A stretch of DNA of 55,373 nt from Nonomuraea deserti (GTDB taxonomy: Bacteria; Actinomycetota; Actinomycetes; Streptosporangiales; Streptosporangiaceae). The translations under genes were made by a program, and so were the position numbers. The notes beneath the pieces were generated by a model. It made no database searches. It was not told where the DNA came from and saw nothing but the letters and a program-made list of their open reading frames with translations. Where the stretch lies: contig NZ_SMKO01000043.1 in the NCBI RefSeq assembly GCF_004348685.1, forward strand, positions 1 through 55,373, given 5' to 3'. Positions 41,496-50,604 of this stretch are shown in pieces (within the stretch, counting starts at the first letter, position 1; every line of letters starts with the position of its first letter).

Positions 41496-43697
41496 ATGAC
41501 GGAGACGGCGAGCACCACCACCACCGCAGGACAGGGCGTCGGTGAGAGCGCGCGGCGGCCGGACGCCGTGCTGAAGGTGACCGGCGAGTTCGCCTACGCC
41601 TCCGACCTGTGGCTGGACGGCATGGTGTGGGGCGTGACGCTGCGCAGCCCGCACCCGTCGGCGTGGATCCGCTCGATCGACGTGGGCCCGGCGCTGAAGA
41701 TCGACGGAGTGCTGGCGGTGCTGACGCACGAGGACGTGCCGGGGGTCAAGTTCTTCGGGCTGGACCGCAGGGACCAGCCGGTGCTGGCCATCGACCAGGT
41801 CCGATACCAGGGCGAGCCGGTGGCGCTGGTGGCCGCCGACCATCCGGAGACGGCCCGCAGGGCGGCCGCGGCGATCGTGGTGGACTACGAGGTCCGCGCG
41901 GCCGTCACCGACCCTCGCCAGGCCACGGACGTCGTCCGCCACCAGCCGGTACGCCGGGGCGACACGTTCGAGGCGGAGGTCGTCGTCACCGGCGAGTACG
42001 AGGTCGGCATGCAGGACCAGGCCTTCCTCGGCCCGGAGTCGGGGCTGGCGGTGCCCGCCGAGGACGGCGGCGTCGACCTGTACATCGCCACCCAGTGGCT
42101 GCACGTGGACCGCGACCAGCTCGCCCCCTGTCTCGGCCTGCCGCACGACAAGGTACGCCTGACGTTGTCGGGCGTCGGCGGCGCGTTCGGCGCGCGCGAG
42201 GACCTGTCCATGCAGGTGCACGCCTGCATGCTGGCCCTGCGGCTGAACCGCCCCGTAAAGATCGTCTACGGGCGCGAGGAGTCGTTCTTCGGCCATGTGC
42301 ACCGCCATCCTGCCCTGATGCGCTACGAGCACGGCGCCACCCGCGACGGCCGGCTCGTCTACGTCAAGGCCGACATCCTGCTGGACGGCGGCGCCTACTG
42401 CTCGTCCTCACCCGCGGTCGTGGGCAACGCCGCCTCGCTGGGCGTGGGGCCGTACGAGGTGCCGAACGTGCGCGTGGACGCCACCGGCGTCTACACGAAC
42501 AACCCGCCGTGCGGCGCGATGCGCGGGTTCGGCGCGGTGCAGGCGTGCTACGCGTACGAGTCGCAGATGGACCGCCTGGCCGAGGCGTGCGGCCTGTCCC
42601 CGGTCGAGATCCGCGTGCGCAACGCCGTCTCGCAGGGCTCGCGCCTCATCACCGGCCAGCTGATCGACGCGCCGGCGCCGCTGGCCGGGATGCTGCGCGA
42701 CCTGGAGTCGATGCCGCTGCCGGAGGGGCCGCCCGCCACGGACCTGCGGGCGCTGCCGGGCGGCGTCTCGCAGACCACCCGCGGCGAGGCGGTGCGCCGG
42801 GGCGTCGGCTACGGCGTCGGGATCAAGAACATCTGCTTCTCCGAGGGCTTCGACGACTATTCCACGGCCCGGGTGCGCGCCGAGCTGGTCGGAGGCGAGC
42901 CGCACGTCACCGTGCACACGGCGGCGGCCGAGGTGGGCCAGGGTCTGGTGACGCTCCAGGCGCAGATCGCGCGCACCGAGCTGGGCATCGCCAACGTCAC
43001 CGTGGCCACCGCCGACACCGCGGTCGGCTCGGCCGGCTCGTCGTCGGCCTCCCGCCAGTCGTACGTCACCGGGGGCGCGGTGCGGGCCGCCTGCGAGGCC
43101 GTGCGGAAACGGTTCGACGGCCTGCCGGCCCGGGAGGCGCTGGAGAGGTTCGGGCCGATCGAGGAGACGCGTGAATACCGGCACCGCCCCACGTACCCGA
43201 TGGATCCGGTCACGGGGCAGGGCGACTCGCACACGCAGCTCGCGCTCTGCGTGCACCGGGCGGTCGTGGACGTGGACGTGGAGCTGGGCCTGGTCAAGGT
43301 GGTCGAGCTGGCGGCCGTGCAGGATGTGGGCCGGGTGCTGAACCCGCAGGCGCTGGAGGGCCAGATCCACGGCGGGTCCGCGCAGGGGCTGGGGCTGGCG
43401 CTGATGGAGGAGATCCAGGTCCGCGACGGCCTCGTGCTGAACCCGTCGTTCACCGACTACCTGATCCCCACCATCCTCGACATGCCGCCCATGCAGACGA
43501 AAATCCTGGAAAATCCGGACCCTGCGGCGCCGTACGGGTTGCGCGGCGCCGGCGAGCCTCCGACCCTCTCCTCCACCCCGGCCATCGCGGCGGCGGTGCG
43601 CGCGGCGACGGGCCTCCGGTTGACTCGCGTTCCGATTAGGCCGGAAGATATCGCCTTGTTCAACAACGGGGAGGTTTCTGATGGCAAACGCACGTGA
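41496..43697 (+). CDS. Molybdenum hydroxylase large subunit, xanthine dehydrogenase type
   Basis: A 733-residue molybdopterin subunit. The substrate funnel and cofactor segments are visible: YQGEPVALVAA, QDQAFLGPESGLAV, TLSGVGGAFGAREDLS with the Gln-loop equivalent, NNPPCGAMRGFGAVQACY and the C-terminal GLRGAGEPPTLSSTPAIAAA with the catalytic Glu. This fits the XdhB/CoxL group, which hydroxylates purines or similar heterocycles. The FAD and 2Fe-2S subunits that must accompany it are not in this window. It is divergent from PucR and followed by an overlapping EF-hand gene and a purine permease, so a purine substrate is likely. Confidence 0.87.
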   Translation: MTETASTTTTAGQGVGESARRPDAVLKVTGEFAYASDLWLDGMVWGVTLRSPHPSAWIRSIDVGPALKIDGVLAVLTHEDVPGVKFFGLDRRDQPVLAIDQVRYQGEPVALVAADHPETARRAAAAIVVDYEVRAAVTDPRQATDVVRHQPVRRGDTFEAEVVVTGEYEVGMQDQAFLGPESGLAVPAEDGGVDLYIATQWLHVDRDQLAPCLGLPHDKVRLTLSGVGGAFGAREDLSMQVHACMLALRLNRPVKIVYGREESFFGHVHRHPALMRYEHGATRDGRLVYVKADILLDGGAYCSSSPAVVGNAASLGVGPYEVPNVRVDATGVYTNNPPCGAMRGFGAVQACYAYESQMDRLAEACGLSPVEIRVRNAVSQGSRLITGQLIDAPAPLAGMLRDLESMPLPEGPPATDLRALPGGVSQTTRGEAVRRGVGYGVGIKNICFSEGFDDYSTARVRAELVGGEPHVTVHTAAAEVGQGLVTLQAQIARTELGIANVTVATADTAVGSAGSSSASRQSYVTGGAVRAACEAVRKRFDGLPAREALERFGPIEETREYRHRPTYPMDPVTGQGDSHTQLALCVHRAVVDVDVELGLVKVVELAAVQDVGRVLNPQALEGQIHGGSAQGLGLALMEEIQVRDGLVLNPSFTDYLIPTILDMPPMQTKILENPDPAAPYGLRGAGEPPTLSSTPAIAAAVRAATGLRLTRVPIRPEDIALFNNGEVSDGKRT

Positions 43698-43914
43698 GGC
43701 GGCCGAGGCTGAGTTCCGGCGGTTCGACGCCGACGGCGACGGCCTGCTGACCGCCGCCGAGATCCGCCAGGCCAACGAGGCGCTGGGCGGGCAGGGCGTG
43801 TCCGAGAGCGAGATCGAGGCGTTCATCGAGTCCGCCGACAACGACGGCGACGGGACGATCGGGCTCGACGAGTTCGTCGGCCTGGTGGGCCACGGGCGGC
43901 ACGAACAGGCGTGA
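43681..43914 (+). CDS. EF-hand calcium-binding protein
   Basis: A 77-residue protein with two canonical EF-hands: DADGDGLLTAAE (residues 16-27) and DNDGDGTIGLDE (residues 53-64). Each has Asp at positions 1, 3 and 5 and Glu at 12, so both should bind calcium. It resembles calmodulin-like proteins of streptomycetes. Its start overlaps the hydroxylase gene's end by 17 bases, with GGGGAGG upstream of the ATG, so it is translationally coupled. Why a calcium sensor follows a purine enzyme is unclear. Confidence 0.92.
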   Translation: MANAREAAEAEFRRFDADGDGLLTAAEIRQANEALGGQGVSESEIEAFIESADNDGDGTIGLDEFVGLVGHGRHEQA

Positions 43915-43925
43915 TCTCGTCCCCC

Positions 43926-43966
43926 GCCGGGTAATTCCCCGGCATTCCCCCTGATCGTTGGGGGGA
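43926..43966 (+). other. Two hairpins before the purine permease start
   Basis: GCCGGG/CCCGGC (43926-43931 with 43938-43943) and TCCCCC/GGGGGA (43946-43951 with 43961-43966) are short stems. The second includes the G-rich ribosome binding site that precedes the GTG at 43971. It could lower translation of the permease. The first might end the transcript from the EF-hand gene. Confidence 0.35.
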
Positions 43967-43970
43967 TGGC

Positions 43971-45350
43971 GTGCTCGACAGGCTCTTCGAGCTCACCGGG
44001 CGGGGGACCACCGTCGGCCGTGAGGTGCGTGGCGGGATCACGACGTTCATGGCCATGGCCTACATCATCCTGCTCAATCCCATCATCCTGGCCGGTGCCA
44101 GGGACGTCACGGGCGCCCGGCTCTCCATCGCCGAGCTGACCACCTCGACCGCCCTGGCCGCCGCCGTCTCCACGCTGCTGATGGCCGTCGTCGGCAACGC
44201 CCCCTTCGGCCTGGCCGCCGGGCTCGGGCTGAACGCGGTCGTCGCCTACCAGGCCGCGCCGCACATGACGTGGGCCCAGGCCATGGGCCTGGTGGTGCTG
44301 GAAGGCCTGGTGATCATCGTGCTGGCCGTGACCGGCCTGCGCACCCTGATCATGAACGCCATCCCGCTCGCGCTCAAGCACGCCATCAGCGTGGGGATCG
44401 GGCTGTTCATCGCCCTGATCGGCCTGGTGGACGCCGGGTTCGTGGCGGCGGGCGAGGGCACGCCCGTGCAACTCGGCGCCACCGGCCACCTCGCGGGCTG
44501 GCCGGTCGCGATGTTCTGCTTCGGCCTGCTCCTGATGATCGTCCTGTACGTCCGCAGGACCCCGGCCGCGATCCTCATCAGCATCGCCGTCACCGCCGTC
44601 CTGGCCGTCCTGGTGAACTCGCTGGCCACCATCCCCCCGCAGGCGTGGGGCGTGGTCGCACCGCGGGTGCCCGAGTCGCTGGTCTCGGCGCCGGACTTCG
44701 GGCTCGTCGGCGCGGTCGACCTGTTCGGCGGCTTCGCCAGGGCAGGGGCGCTGACGGCGACCGTGGTGCTGTTCACGCTGGTGTTGTCCGGCTTCTTCGA
44801 CGCCATGGGCACGATCATCGGCGTCAGCGACGAGGCGGGGCTGATCGACGAGCGCGGGCAGGTGCCCCGGCTGGGCCGGATCCTGACCGTGGACGGCGTG
44901 GCCGGCATGGTGGGCGGCGCGGTGAGCTCCTCGGCGAACACCGTCTTCGTGGAGTCGGCCGCCGGCGTCGGCGAGGGCGCGAGGACCGGCCTGGCCAGCG
45001 TGGCGACCGGGGCGCTGCTAGGGGTGACGCTGCTGTTCACGCCGCTGGCCACGGTGGTGCCCGCTGCGGCGGCCGCGCCCGCGCTGGTGCTGGTCGGGGC
45101 GCTGATGATGATGCAGAGCAGGAACGTGCCCTGGGACGACCCGGACCTCGCCGTGCCGGCGTTCCTGACGATCGCGCTGATGCCCTTCACCTATTCGATC
45201 ACGAACGGCGTGGGCGCCGGCGTGATCGTCTACACCCTCATCAAGGCGGCAAGGGGCCGCTTCTCCGAGATCCCGTGGCTGCTCTGGATCGTCTCGCTGG
45301 TCTTCCTCGCCTACTTCGCGATCGACGGGCTCGAGTTGCTGTTCGGCTGA
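43971..45350 (+). CDS. NCS2-family (AzgA-like) purine permease
   Basis: A 459-residue membrane protein with about 13 segments. The family features are REVRGGITTFMAMAYIILLNPIIL at the N-terminus, GNAPFGLAAGLGLNAVVAY, SGFFDAMGTIIGVSDEAGLID, and the motif VSSSANTVFVESAAGVGEGARTGLASV. This matches AzgA-type hypoxanthine/adenine/guanine:proton symporters. The neighbouring PucR regulator and xanthine dehydrogenase-type enzyme support purine uptake and use. Its last 40 bases overlap a convergent gene. Confidence 0.92.
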   Translation: MLDRLFELTGRGTTVGREVRGGITTFMAMAYIILLNPIILAGARDVTGARLSIAELTTSTALAAAVSTLLMAVVGNAPFGLAAGLGLNAVVAYQAAPHMTWAQAMGLVVLEGLVIIVLAVTGLRTLIMNAIPLALKHAISVGIGLFIALIGLVDAGFVAAGEGTPVQLGATGHLAGWPVAMFCFGLLLMIVLYVRRTPAAILISIAVTAVLAVLVNSLATIPPQAWGVVAPRVPESLVSAPDFGLVGAVDLFGGFARAGALTATVVLFTLVLSGFFDAMGTIIGVSDEAGLIDERGQVPRLGRILTVDGVAGMVGGAVSSSANTVFVESAAGVGEGARTGLASVATGALLGVTLLFTPLATVVPAAAAAPALVLVGALMMMQSRNVPWDDPDLAVPAFLTIALMPFTYSITNGVGAGVIVYTLIKAARGRFSEIPWLLWIVSLVFLAYFAIDGLELLFG

Positions 45351-46258
45351 CGGAGGTCGGCGCTGTTGCAGGCCACGCCGTTGCGGTCGACGTCGGTGTA
45401 CCAGGCGTACTCGGCGTGGGTGCCCTGGTAGTAGGGCCCGTCGCCGGCGGCCACGGCCTCCTTGCAGCTCGCGTAGCGGCGGTCGGTGGCGCGTGCGGCG
45501 CCCGTCTGCGTCGTGCCGGGGCCGCTGCTCCGTGTCGTCCGCGGAGCGCCGGTGGACGGCTGGGACGGCACGCCGGTGGAGGTGGGCCCCGTGGACGCGG
45601 GGCCGGTGGGTACGGGATCGCTGGAGGCGGGGCCGGTCGGCGGGGCGGTCGGGGTCGTGCTCGGCGTGCCGCCCAGCAGGCGCGCCACCAGCGCGTCGGC
45701 CTCCTCCTTCGTGTATCCCGCGATGCTCATGCTGTCGCCGTCCATGTGCTGCGTGACGATGGGCGCGGCCAGCACCGTCTTGGGAACGTCGGGCTTCTCC
45801 GGGGCCAGCACGACGGCGACCTGCCGCTGCTCGGGCACCTGCTCGTCGATGAGCTGGACCAGCCGCTCCTTGAACGCCGGCGCGATGGCGATGCGCACGG
45901 AGTACTGGCCGTCTCTCTCGCGCACCGGCTCGATCCTCTGCACGGCGCCGACCGTGACGCCGTCCTCAAGGAGGTAGCAGGTGGTCTGCTCGGCGTCGAG
46001 CACGGCGGGGTCGCCGGGGCAGGGGGCGGGCTTGGTCTCCCTGACGGGGGCGAAGTGGATCGGCACGGACAGCCGCTTGGGCGGCGTGCCCCCTAACAGC
46101 GGGGTGTCGGGGCTGCGGGTCATCAGGACCGCGACCGTGCCGAGCACACCTGCCACGAGCACGACCAGGACGAGGGAGACGATCAGCACGATGGTGGTGA
46201 GCCTGCTGGCCTGCGGCTCTCCCGGGTCCGCGGGTGGCGGCTCTTCGGGTTTGTCCAT
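45311..46258 (-). CDS. Membrane protein with SecD-like head domain and C-terminal Excalibur motif
   Basis: A 315-residue protein. A Pro/Glu-rich cytoplasmic N-terminus leads to one membrane segment ([26 protein letters not shown]). A domain follows that resembles the head subdomain of SecD ([49 protein letters not shown]). Then comes a Thr/Pro/Ser-rich linker and an Excalibur calcium-binding motif, [16 protein letters not shown], with the preceding Cys in YASCKEA. ATG 46258 is chosen with GAGG upstream. It lacks SecD's other membrane segments and is not SecD. Function unknown, perhaps cell-envelope. Confidence 0.72.
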   Translation of the reverse strand: MDKPEEPPPADPGEPQASRLTTIVLIVSLVLVVLVAGVLGTVAVLMTRSPDTPLLGGTPPKRLSVPIHFAPVRETKPAPCPGDPAVLDAEQTTCYLLEDGVTVGAVQRIEPVRERDGQYSVRIAIAPAFKERLVQLIDEQVPEQRQVAVVLAPEKPDVPKTVLAAPIVTQHMDGDSMSIAGYTKEEADALVARLLGGTPSTTPTAPPTGPASSDPVPTGPASTGPTSTGVPSQPSTGAPRTTRSSGPGTTQTGAARATDRRYASCKEAVAAGDGPYYQGTHAEYAWYTDVDRNGVACNSADLRQPNSNSSPSIAK

Positions 46259-46407
46259 CGATGGCGACCTCATCCTGATGTTCGGGATGCGGGTGAGCTT
46301 ATCGAGGACGAGCGGCACGCAGGTAATCAGCCGAACAATCCTCACTTCTCGCCGCTATAGAAGGAAGACTGGGGGTAAATCAGCATATTGGCGAAAGAAG
46401 TTGTCTT

Positions 46408-47523
46408 ATGAAGGTCGGTGTACCCCGAGAGGTCAAGAACAGCGAATATCGAGTGGCCCTGACCCCCGCGGGGGTGCACGAGCTCGTGCGTCACGGCCAC
46501 CAGGTCTACGTCGAGCGCGACGCGGGCGCCGGCTCGTCCATCCCCGACGCCGACTTCGCCACGGCGGGCGCCGTGCTGGTCCCCGAGGCCGACGAGCTCT
46601 GGTCCGCGGCCGACCTGGTCATGAAGGTCAAGGAGCCGATGCCGGAGGAGTACCACCGCCTGCGCAAGGGCCAGGTGCTGTTCACGTACCTGCATCTGGC
46701 CGCGAACAAGGCGTGCACGCGAGCCCTGCTCGACTCGGGCTGCACCGCGGTCGCCTACGAGACCGTACAGGCGCCCGGCGGCGCGCTGCCGCTGCTCGCG
46801 CCCATGTCAGAGGTCGCCGGCCGGCTGGCGCCGCAGGTCGGCGCCTACCACCTGATGCGCTCGGAGGGCGGCAGGGGCGTGCTGATGGGCGGCGTCTCCG
46901 GCGTGCGGGCGGCGCACGTCGTGGTGCTCGGAGCGGGGGTGTCCGGCATGAACGCCGCCGCCATCGCCCTCGGCATGCAGGCCGAGGTGATGCTGCTGGA
47001 CAAGAACATCGACAAGCTGCGCCAGGCCGACCTCATCTATCAGGGCCACTGCCAGACGATCGCCTCCAACACGCTGGAGGTCGAGCGCGCGGTGCTGGAG
47101 GCGGACCTCGTCATCGGGGCCGTGCTGGTGCCCGGCGCCAAGGCGCCGACGCTGGTGAGCGACGACCTGGTCAGCCGGATGAAGCCGGGCTCGGTGCTGG
47201 TGGACATCTCGATCGACCAGGGCGGCTGCTTCGCCGGCTCCCGCCCGACCACGCACGAGCAGCCCACCTACCGGGTGCACGGATCGATCTTCTACTGCGT
47301 GGCCAACATGCCGGGCGCGGTGCCGCACACCTCGACGTTCGCGCTCACGAACGTCACGCTCCCGTACGCGCTGGCCATCGCCGACCAGGGCTGGCAGCGA
47401 GCCCTGCGGCAGGACCCGGCGCTGGCGCTCGGCCTGAGCACCCACGAGGGCCGGCTGACCAGCCGGCCGGTGGCCGAGGCGCACGCGCTGGAGTGGACGC
47501 CGCCGGAGGACGTGCTCGCCTGA
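46408..47523 (+). CDS. ald: Alanine dehydrogenase
   Basis: A 371-residue NAD-dependent enzyme that interconverts L-alanine with pyruvate and ammonia. Motifs are [20 protein letters not shown] at the N-terminus, KVKEP with the substrate Lys, [25 protein letters not shown] for NAD binding, DISIDQGG and HTSTFALTN. The length matches the family. It lies in a divergent arrangement with the SecD-like gene (149-bp gap), and converges on the DUF3105 gene with 6 bases between. Confidence 0.97.
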   Translation: MKVGVPREVKNSEYRVALTPAGVHELVRHGHQVYVERDAGAGSSIPDADFATAGAVLVPEADELWSAADLVMKVKEPMPEEYHRLRKGQVLFTYLHLAANKACTRALLDSGCTAVAYETVQAPGGALPLLAPMSEVAGRLAPQVGAYHLMRSEGGRGVLMGGVSGVRAAHVVVLGAGVSGMNAAAIALGMQAEVMLLDKNIDKLRQADLIYQGHCQTIASNTLEVERAVLEADLVIGAVLVPGAKAPTLVSDDLVSRMKPGSVLVDISIDQGGCFAGSRPTTHEQPTYRVHGSIFYCVANMPGAVPHTSTFALTNVTLPYALAIADQGWQRALRQDPALALGLSTHEGRLTSRPVAEAHALEWTPPEDVLA

Positions 47524-47529
47524 GCGCTC

Positions 47530-48240
47530 TTACTGCTGGGACTCGCTGGGCGCCGGGGAGGTGGTCTCCATCGGCGCCTGCTGGTCGCCCGTGGGCTCGG
47601 GCGGCAGGGGCGCCTGGTCGGCCGTGGTGGTGATGGCGGCCTCGCCGCCGCAGGTGGCGCCGAGCTCGGGAGTGTCGGGCCCGTTCTGGTATTTCTTGAT
47701 GAACGCCCCGAGCTTCGGGTCGTTGGCGTCGGCCAGCTTCAGCTGGTGGCCCCACGACGAGACGACGATCGGCGACGGCAGGTTGGGGAACGGGCTCATC
47801 AGCATGTAGTCCTGCTGGCCCGTGGAGGAGGCGACCCCCTTCAACGCGTCGAGCTGCGCCTTCGGCAGGTCGGGCCGGTAGGTGATCCAGATCGCGCCGT
47901 GTTCCAGCGAGTGCACCCCGTGCTCGCTGTGGATCGGCTTGTCGTAGATGGCGCACTGCTGCCAGTTGTTGTGGTGCTGGCCGCCCACCGGCGGTGTCTC
48001 CTTGTAGGAGACCTTGTCCCACACGTGCTGGCCGCCTTCGTATTTCGCGCTGGTCACCGCGTCGAGAGAGGTCTCACGGGCCTGTTTGACGAGGTAGAAG
48101 CCCACCACGCCGACGAGCACCACGATAATGAGACCACCGGTGCCCCACATGAGCAGCGCTGCGCGGCGCTGTTTACGCCGCTGCTCGGCCCGCATCTTCT
48201 CCAGATGCTCGCGCCTCGCCTGCGCCTTCTCCTTGGCCAT
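47530..48240 (-). CDS. DUF3105-family membrane-anchored protein
   Basis: A 236-residue protein. ATG 48240 has GGAGG just upstream. A charged cytoplasmic N-terminus ([19 protein letters not shown]) precedes one membrane helix ([15 protein letters not shown]). The outer domain has [18 protein letters not shown] and the [14 protein letters not shown] segment, the signature of DUF3105, rich in His and possibly metal-binding. The C-terminus is Pro/Thr-rich. It is divergent from the DUF305 gene (121-bp gap), a pairing I associate with actinomycetes. Confidence 0.85.
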   Translation of the reverse strand: MAKEKAQARREHLEKMRAEQRRKQRRAALLMWGTGGLIIVVLVGVVGFYLVKQARETSLDAVTSAKYEGGQHVWDKVSYKETPPVGGQHHNNWQQCAIYDKPIHSEHGVHSLEHGAIWITYRPDLPKAQLDALKGVASSTGQQDYMLMSPFPNLPSPIVVSSWGHQLKLADANDPKLGAFIKKYQNGPDTPELGATCGGEAAITTTADQAPLPPEPTGDQQAPMETTSPAPSESQQ

Positions 48241-48361
48241 CGTTCCTCCATCGGCGTACCAAACTCCGGTCACCCTATGCCCTCCGGGTGTATGCGGGTA
48301 ATAAGACCTTCATAAGGGTCCGATCACGGCCGCTCCCCCAGGTGGGTACGCTGTACTGACC

Positions 48362-49000
48362 ATGGAAATGCCCGCGCGGAAATCGTTTCTCGCCATCGGC
48401 GGCGTGCTGGTGCTGGCCGTGGCGGCGTTCCTGTTGTTCGGCCGCGGCGGCACCCCCGGCGACACGTCCCCTGAGGCCGGTTTCGCCCGCGACATGGCCA
48501 CCCATCACGCGCAGGCCGTCGACATGGCGTTCACGATCAGGGACGAAGATCCCGCCCCCGAGATCGACAGCCTGGCCTTCGACATCATCAACACCCAGGC
48601 CAACCAGCGCGGCATGTTCCTGGGCTGGCTGCAGCAGTGGGAGCTCACGCAGTCGACCGACCAGCCCGCGATGGCCTGGATGCGCGGGCACGGGCACGGC
48701 GGGGCCGCTCCCGGGGCCGCCCCTGGCGTCATGCCCGGCATGGCGAGCCCGGAGCAGCTGACCAAGCTCAAGCAGGCCCAGGGCAAGGACGCCGAGGTGC
48801 TCTTCCTGCAGCTGATGATCCGCCACCACGAGGGCGGCGTGGAGATGGCCGAGGGCCTGCTCAAGCTCTCCACCCGGTCCGAGGTGGTCAACATGGCACA
48901 GAAGATCGTCGCCAGCCAGAGCGGTGAGATCAAGCTCATGACGGAGCTGCTCGAGAAGCGGGGCGCGCGGCCCCTCCCGTCGATCCTGACCCCCCGGTAG
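48362..49000 (+). CDS. DUF305-family periplasmic/secreted protein
   Basis: A 212-residue protein with an N-terminal hydrophobic anchor (SFLAIGGVLVLAVAAFLLFG). The two helical halves each carry a His-rich motif: ARDMATHHAQAVDMAF and LMIRHHEGGVEMAEGLLKL. Met and His residues are plentiful in the middle (GHGHGG and VMPGMA). DUF305 members such as CopM bind copper, so a metal role in the envelope is likely. It lies 5 bases before the oxidoreductase gene. Confidence 0.85.
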   Translation: MEMPARKSFLAIGGVLVLAVAAFLLFGRGGTPGDTSPEAGFARDMATHHAQAVDMAFTIRDEDPAPEIDSLAFDIINTQANQRGMFLGWLQQWELTQSTDQPAMAWMRGHGHGGAAPGAAPGVMPGMASPEQLTKLKQAQGKDAEVLFLQLMIRHHEGGVEMAEGLLKLSTRSEVVNMAQKIVASQSGEIKLMTELLEKRGARPLPSILTPR

Positions 49001-49004
49001 GGCC

Positions 49005-50402
49005 ATGAGCCCCGACGCCGCCGTCGTGGGGTCCGGGCCCAACGGGCTCGTCGCCGCCGTCCTGCTGGCCCGCGCCGGGCGCAGGGTGCTGCTGCTCGAA
49101 GCCGCCGACCAGTTCGGCGGCGGGCTGCGGTCCGGCGAGCTGACGCTCCCGGGCCGGGTGCACGACCTCGGCGCGACGGTGATGGCCATGACGCTGGCCT
49201 CCCCCGCCTTCCGCGAGCTCCGGCTCCAGGGCGTCGAGTTCGCCCATCCGCCGGTCGCCGCCGCCCATCCGTTCGACGACCGTCCCGCCGTGCTCGTGCA
49301 CCGCGACGCCCACCGCACCGCCGAAGGGCTCGGGCGCGACGCGGGCGCGTGGCTGGCGACCGTGGGCGCGACCGCCAGGGCCGGGCTTCCGCTCGTGGAG
49401 CTGCTGCTCAAACCGCTCGGACCGTGGACGGTCCCGCCGTCCGCCTTCGCGCGGGCGGCCAGGTTCGGGGCGATGGGGGCGCTGCCCGCGACGACCTTCG
49501 CCAGGCGCGCGTTCGGCACCGTGGAAGGGCGGGCGGCGATCGCCGGCATGGCCGCCCACTCCATGCTCGACCTGCGCTCACCCATCACCGCCGGCTACGG
49601 CCTGCTGCTGGCGTCCCTGACCCACCTGGTGGGCTGGCCGCTCGTGCGGGGCGGGTCGCAGGTCCTCGCCGACGCCCTCGTGGCCGAGCTGCGCTCCCTC
49701 GGCGGGGAGGCCGTCACCGGCCACCGCGTGCGCCGGCTCGCGGAGCTGGACGCGCCCACGATCGTGCTCGACGTGACACCCCGGCAGCTCATGTCGATGG
49801 CCGACCTCCCCGGCGGCTACCTGCGGCGCCTGCGCCGCTTCCGTCCCGGGCCCGGGGTGTTCAAGCTGGACTGGGCGCTGGACGGGCCCGTGCCGTGGCG
49901 GGATCCCGCGGTGGCGGGCGCGGGCACGGTGCACCTGGGCGGGACGCTGGAGGAGATCGCGCTCAGCGAGGCGGAGACGGCCGCCGGGCGGCACTCGCCG
50001 CGGCCGTACGTGCTGCTCGTCCAGCCGTACGCGGCCGACCCCTCGCGGGGCGGGCACACGCTGTGGGCCTACTGCCACGTCCCCAACGGCTCGGCCGTCG
50101 ACATGACGGACGCCGTCGAGAGCCAGATCGAACGGTACGCCCCGGGCTTCCGCGACCGCGTCCTCGCCCGCCACGCCATGGGGCCCGCGGTTCTGGAGGC
50201 GGCCAACCCCAACCTGGCCGGGGGCGACATCAGCGGCGGCCTGGCCAGTCTGGGGCAGTTCGTCCGGCGCCCGGTCTGGTCGCCCGCGCCCTGGCGTACA
50301 CCGCTGCCCGGAGTGTTCCTCTGCTCCTCATCGACGCCGCCGGGGCCGGGCGCCCACGGCATGGGCGGCTGGCAGGCCGCCCGCCTCGCCCTCCGCCCCT
50401 GA
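49005..50402 (+). CDS. FAD-dependent oxidoreductase, phytoene desaturase-like
   Basis: A 465-residue flavoprotein. The N-terminal dinucleotide site is AAVVGSGPNGLVAAVLLARAG, followed by LLLEAADQFGGGLRSGELT, the FAD-contact segment of the NAD(P)/FAD-dependent CrtI-like family. The C-terminal end GVFLCSSSTPPGPGAHGMGGWQAA is the conserved FAD closing segment. The middle carries DLRSPITAGYGLLLASLTH and a VRGGSQVLADAL segment. The substrate is unknown; many relatives are unassigned and not part of carotenoid clusters. It probably shares transcription with the DUF305 gene. Confidence 0.85.
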   Translation: MSPDAAVVGSGPNGLVAAVLLARAGRRVLLLEAADQFGGGLRSGELTLPGRVHDLGATVMAMTLASPAFRELRLQGVEFAHPPVAAAHPFDDRPAVLVHRDAHRTAEGLGRDAGAWLATVGATARAGLPLVELLLKPLGPWTVPPSAFARAARFGAMGALPATTFARRAFGTVEGRAAIAGMAAHSMLDLRSPITAGYGLLLASLTHLVGWPLVRGGSQVLADALVAELRSLGGEAVTGHRVRRLAELDAPTIVLDVTPRQLMSMADLPGGYLRRLRRFRPGPGVFKLDWALDGPVPWRDPAVAGAGTVHLGGTLEEIALSEAETAAGRHSPRPYVLLVQPYAADPSRGGHTLWAYCHVPNGSAVDMTDAVESQIERYAPGFRDRVLARHAMGPAVLEAANPNLAGGDISGGLASLGQFVRRPVWSPAPWRTPLPGVFLCSSSTPPGPGAHGMGGWQAARLALRP

Positions 50403-50465
50403 CCCCGTCCCGGCCCGCACCCCGGACCGGGCCGCACCCCGGACCGGGCCGCACCCCGGAGCCGC
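50403..50465. repeat. Tandem copies of a 17-bp unit after the oxidoreductase gene
   Basis: Units CCCCGGACCGGGCCGCA start at 50403, 50420, 50437 and 50454; the middle two are identical and the outer ones diverged. It begins right after the stop codon. Confidence 0.8.
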
Positions 50466-50528
50466 ACGAACCGCACCCACACCGACCACCACCCGCGCGG
50501 ATGGGGGCGGTTCGGAGACGGTACGGGT

Positions 50529-50580
50529 GCCGGACGGTGCGGGTGGGACCGCGGTGTGGGCGCCGGACGGTGCGGGTGGG
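50529..50580. repeat. Direct repeat of 19 bp before the threonine-aldolase end
   Basis: GCCGGACGGTGCGGGTGGG occurs at 50529-50547 and 50562-50580, 33 bp apart. It lies in the gap at the 3' end of a minus-strand operon. No gene is seen between 50403 and 50604. Confidence 0.7.
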
Positions 50581-50604
50581 GTCGGGGCGGTGGTGAGTGG
50601 TGGG

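Noticed and set aside
42408..44489. A 690-codon minus-strand open frame opposite the hydroxylase and permease genes
   Set aside because: No domains, and it crosses several well-supported genes; a GC artefact.
48274..48361. A riboswitch or structured leader between the DUF3105 and DUF305 genes
   Set aside because: The gap is short and I could find no conserved riboswitch core in it.
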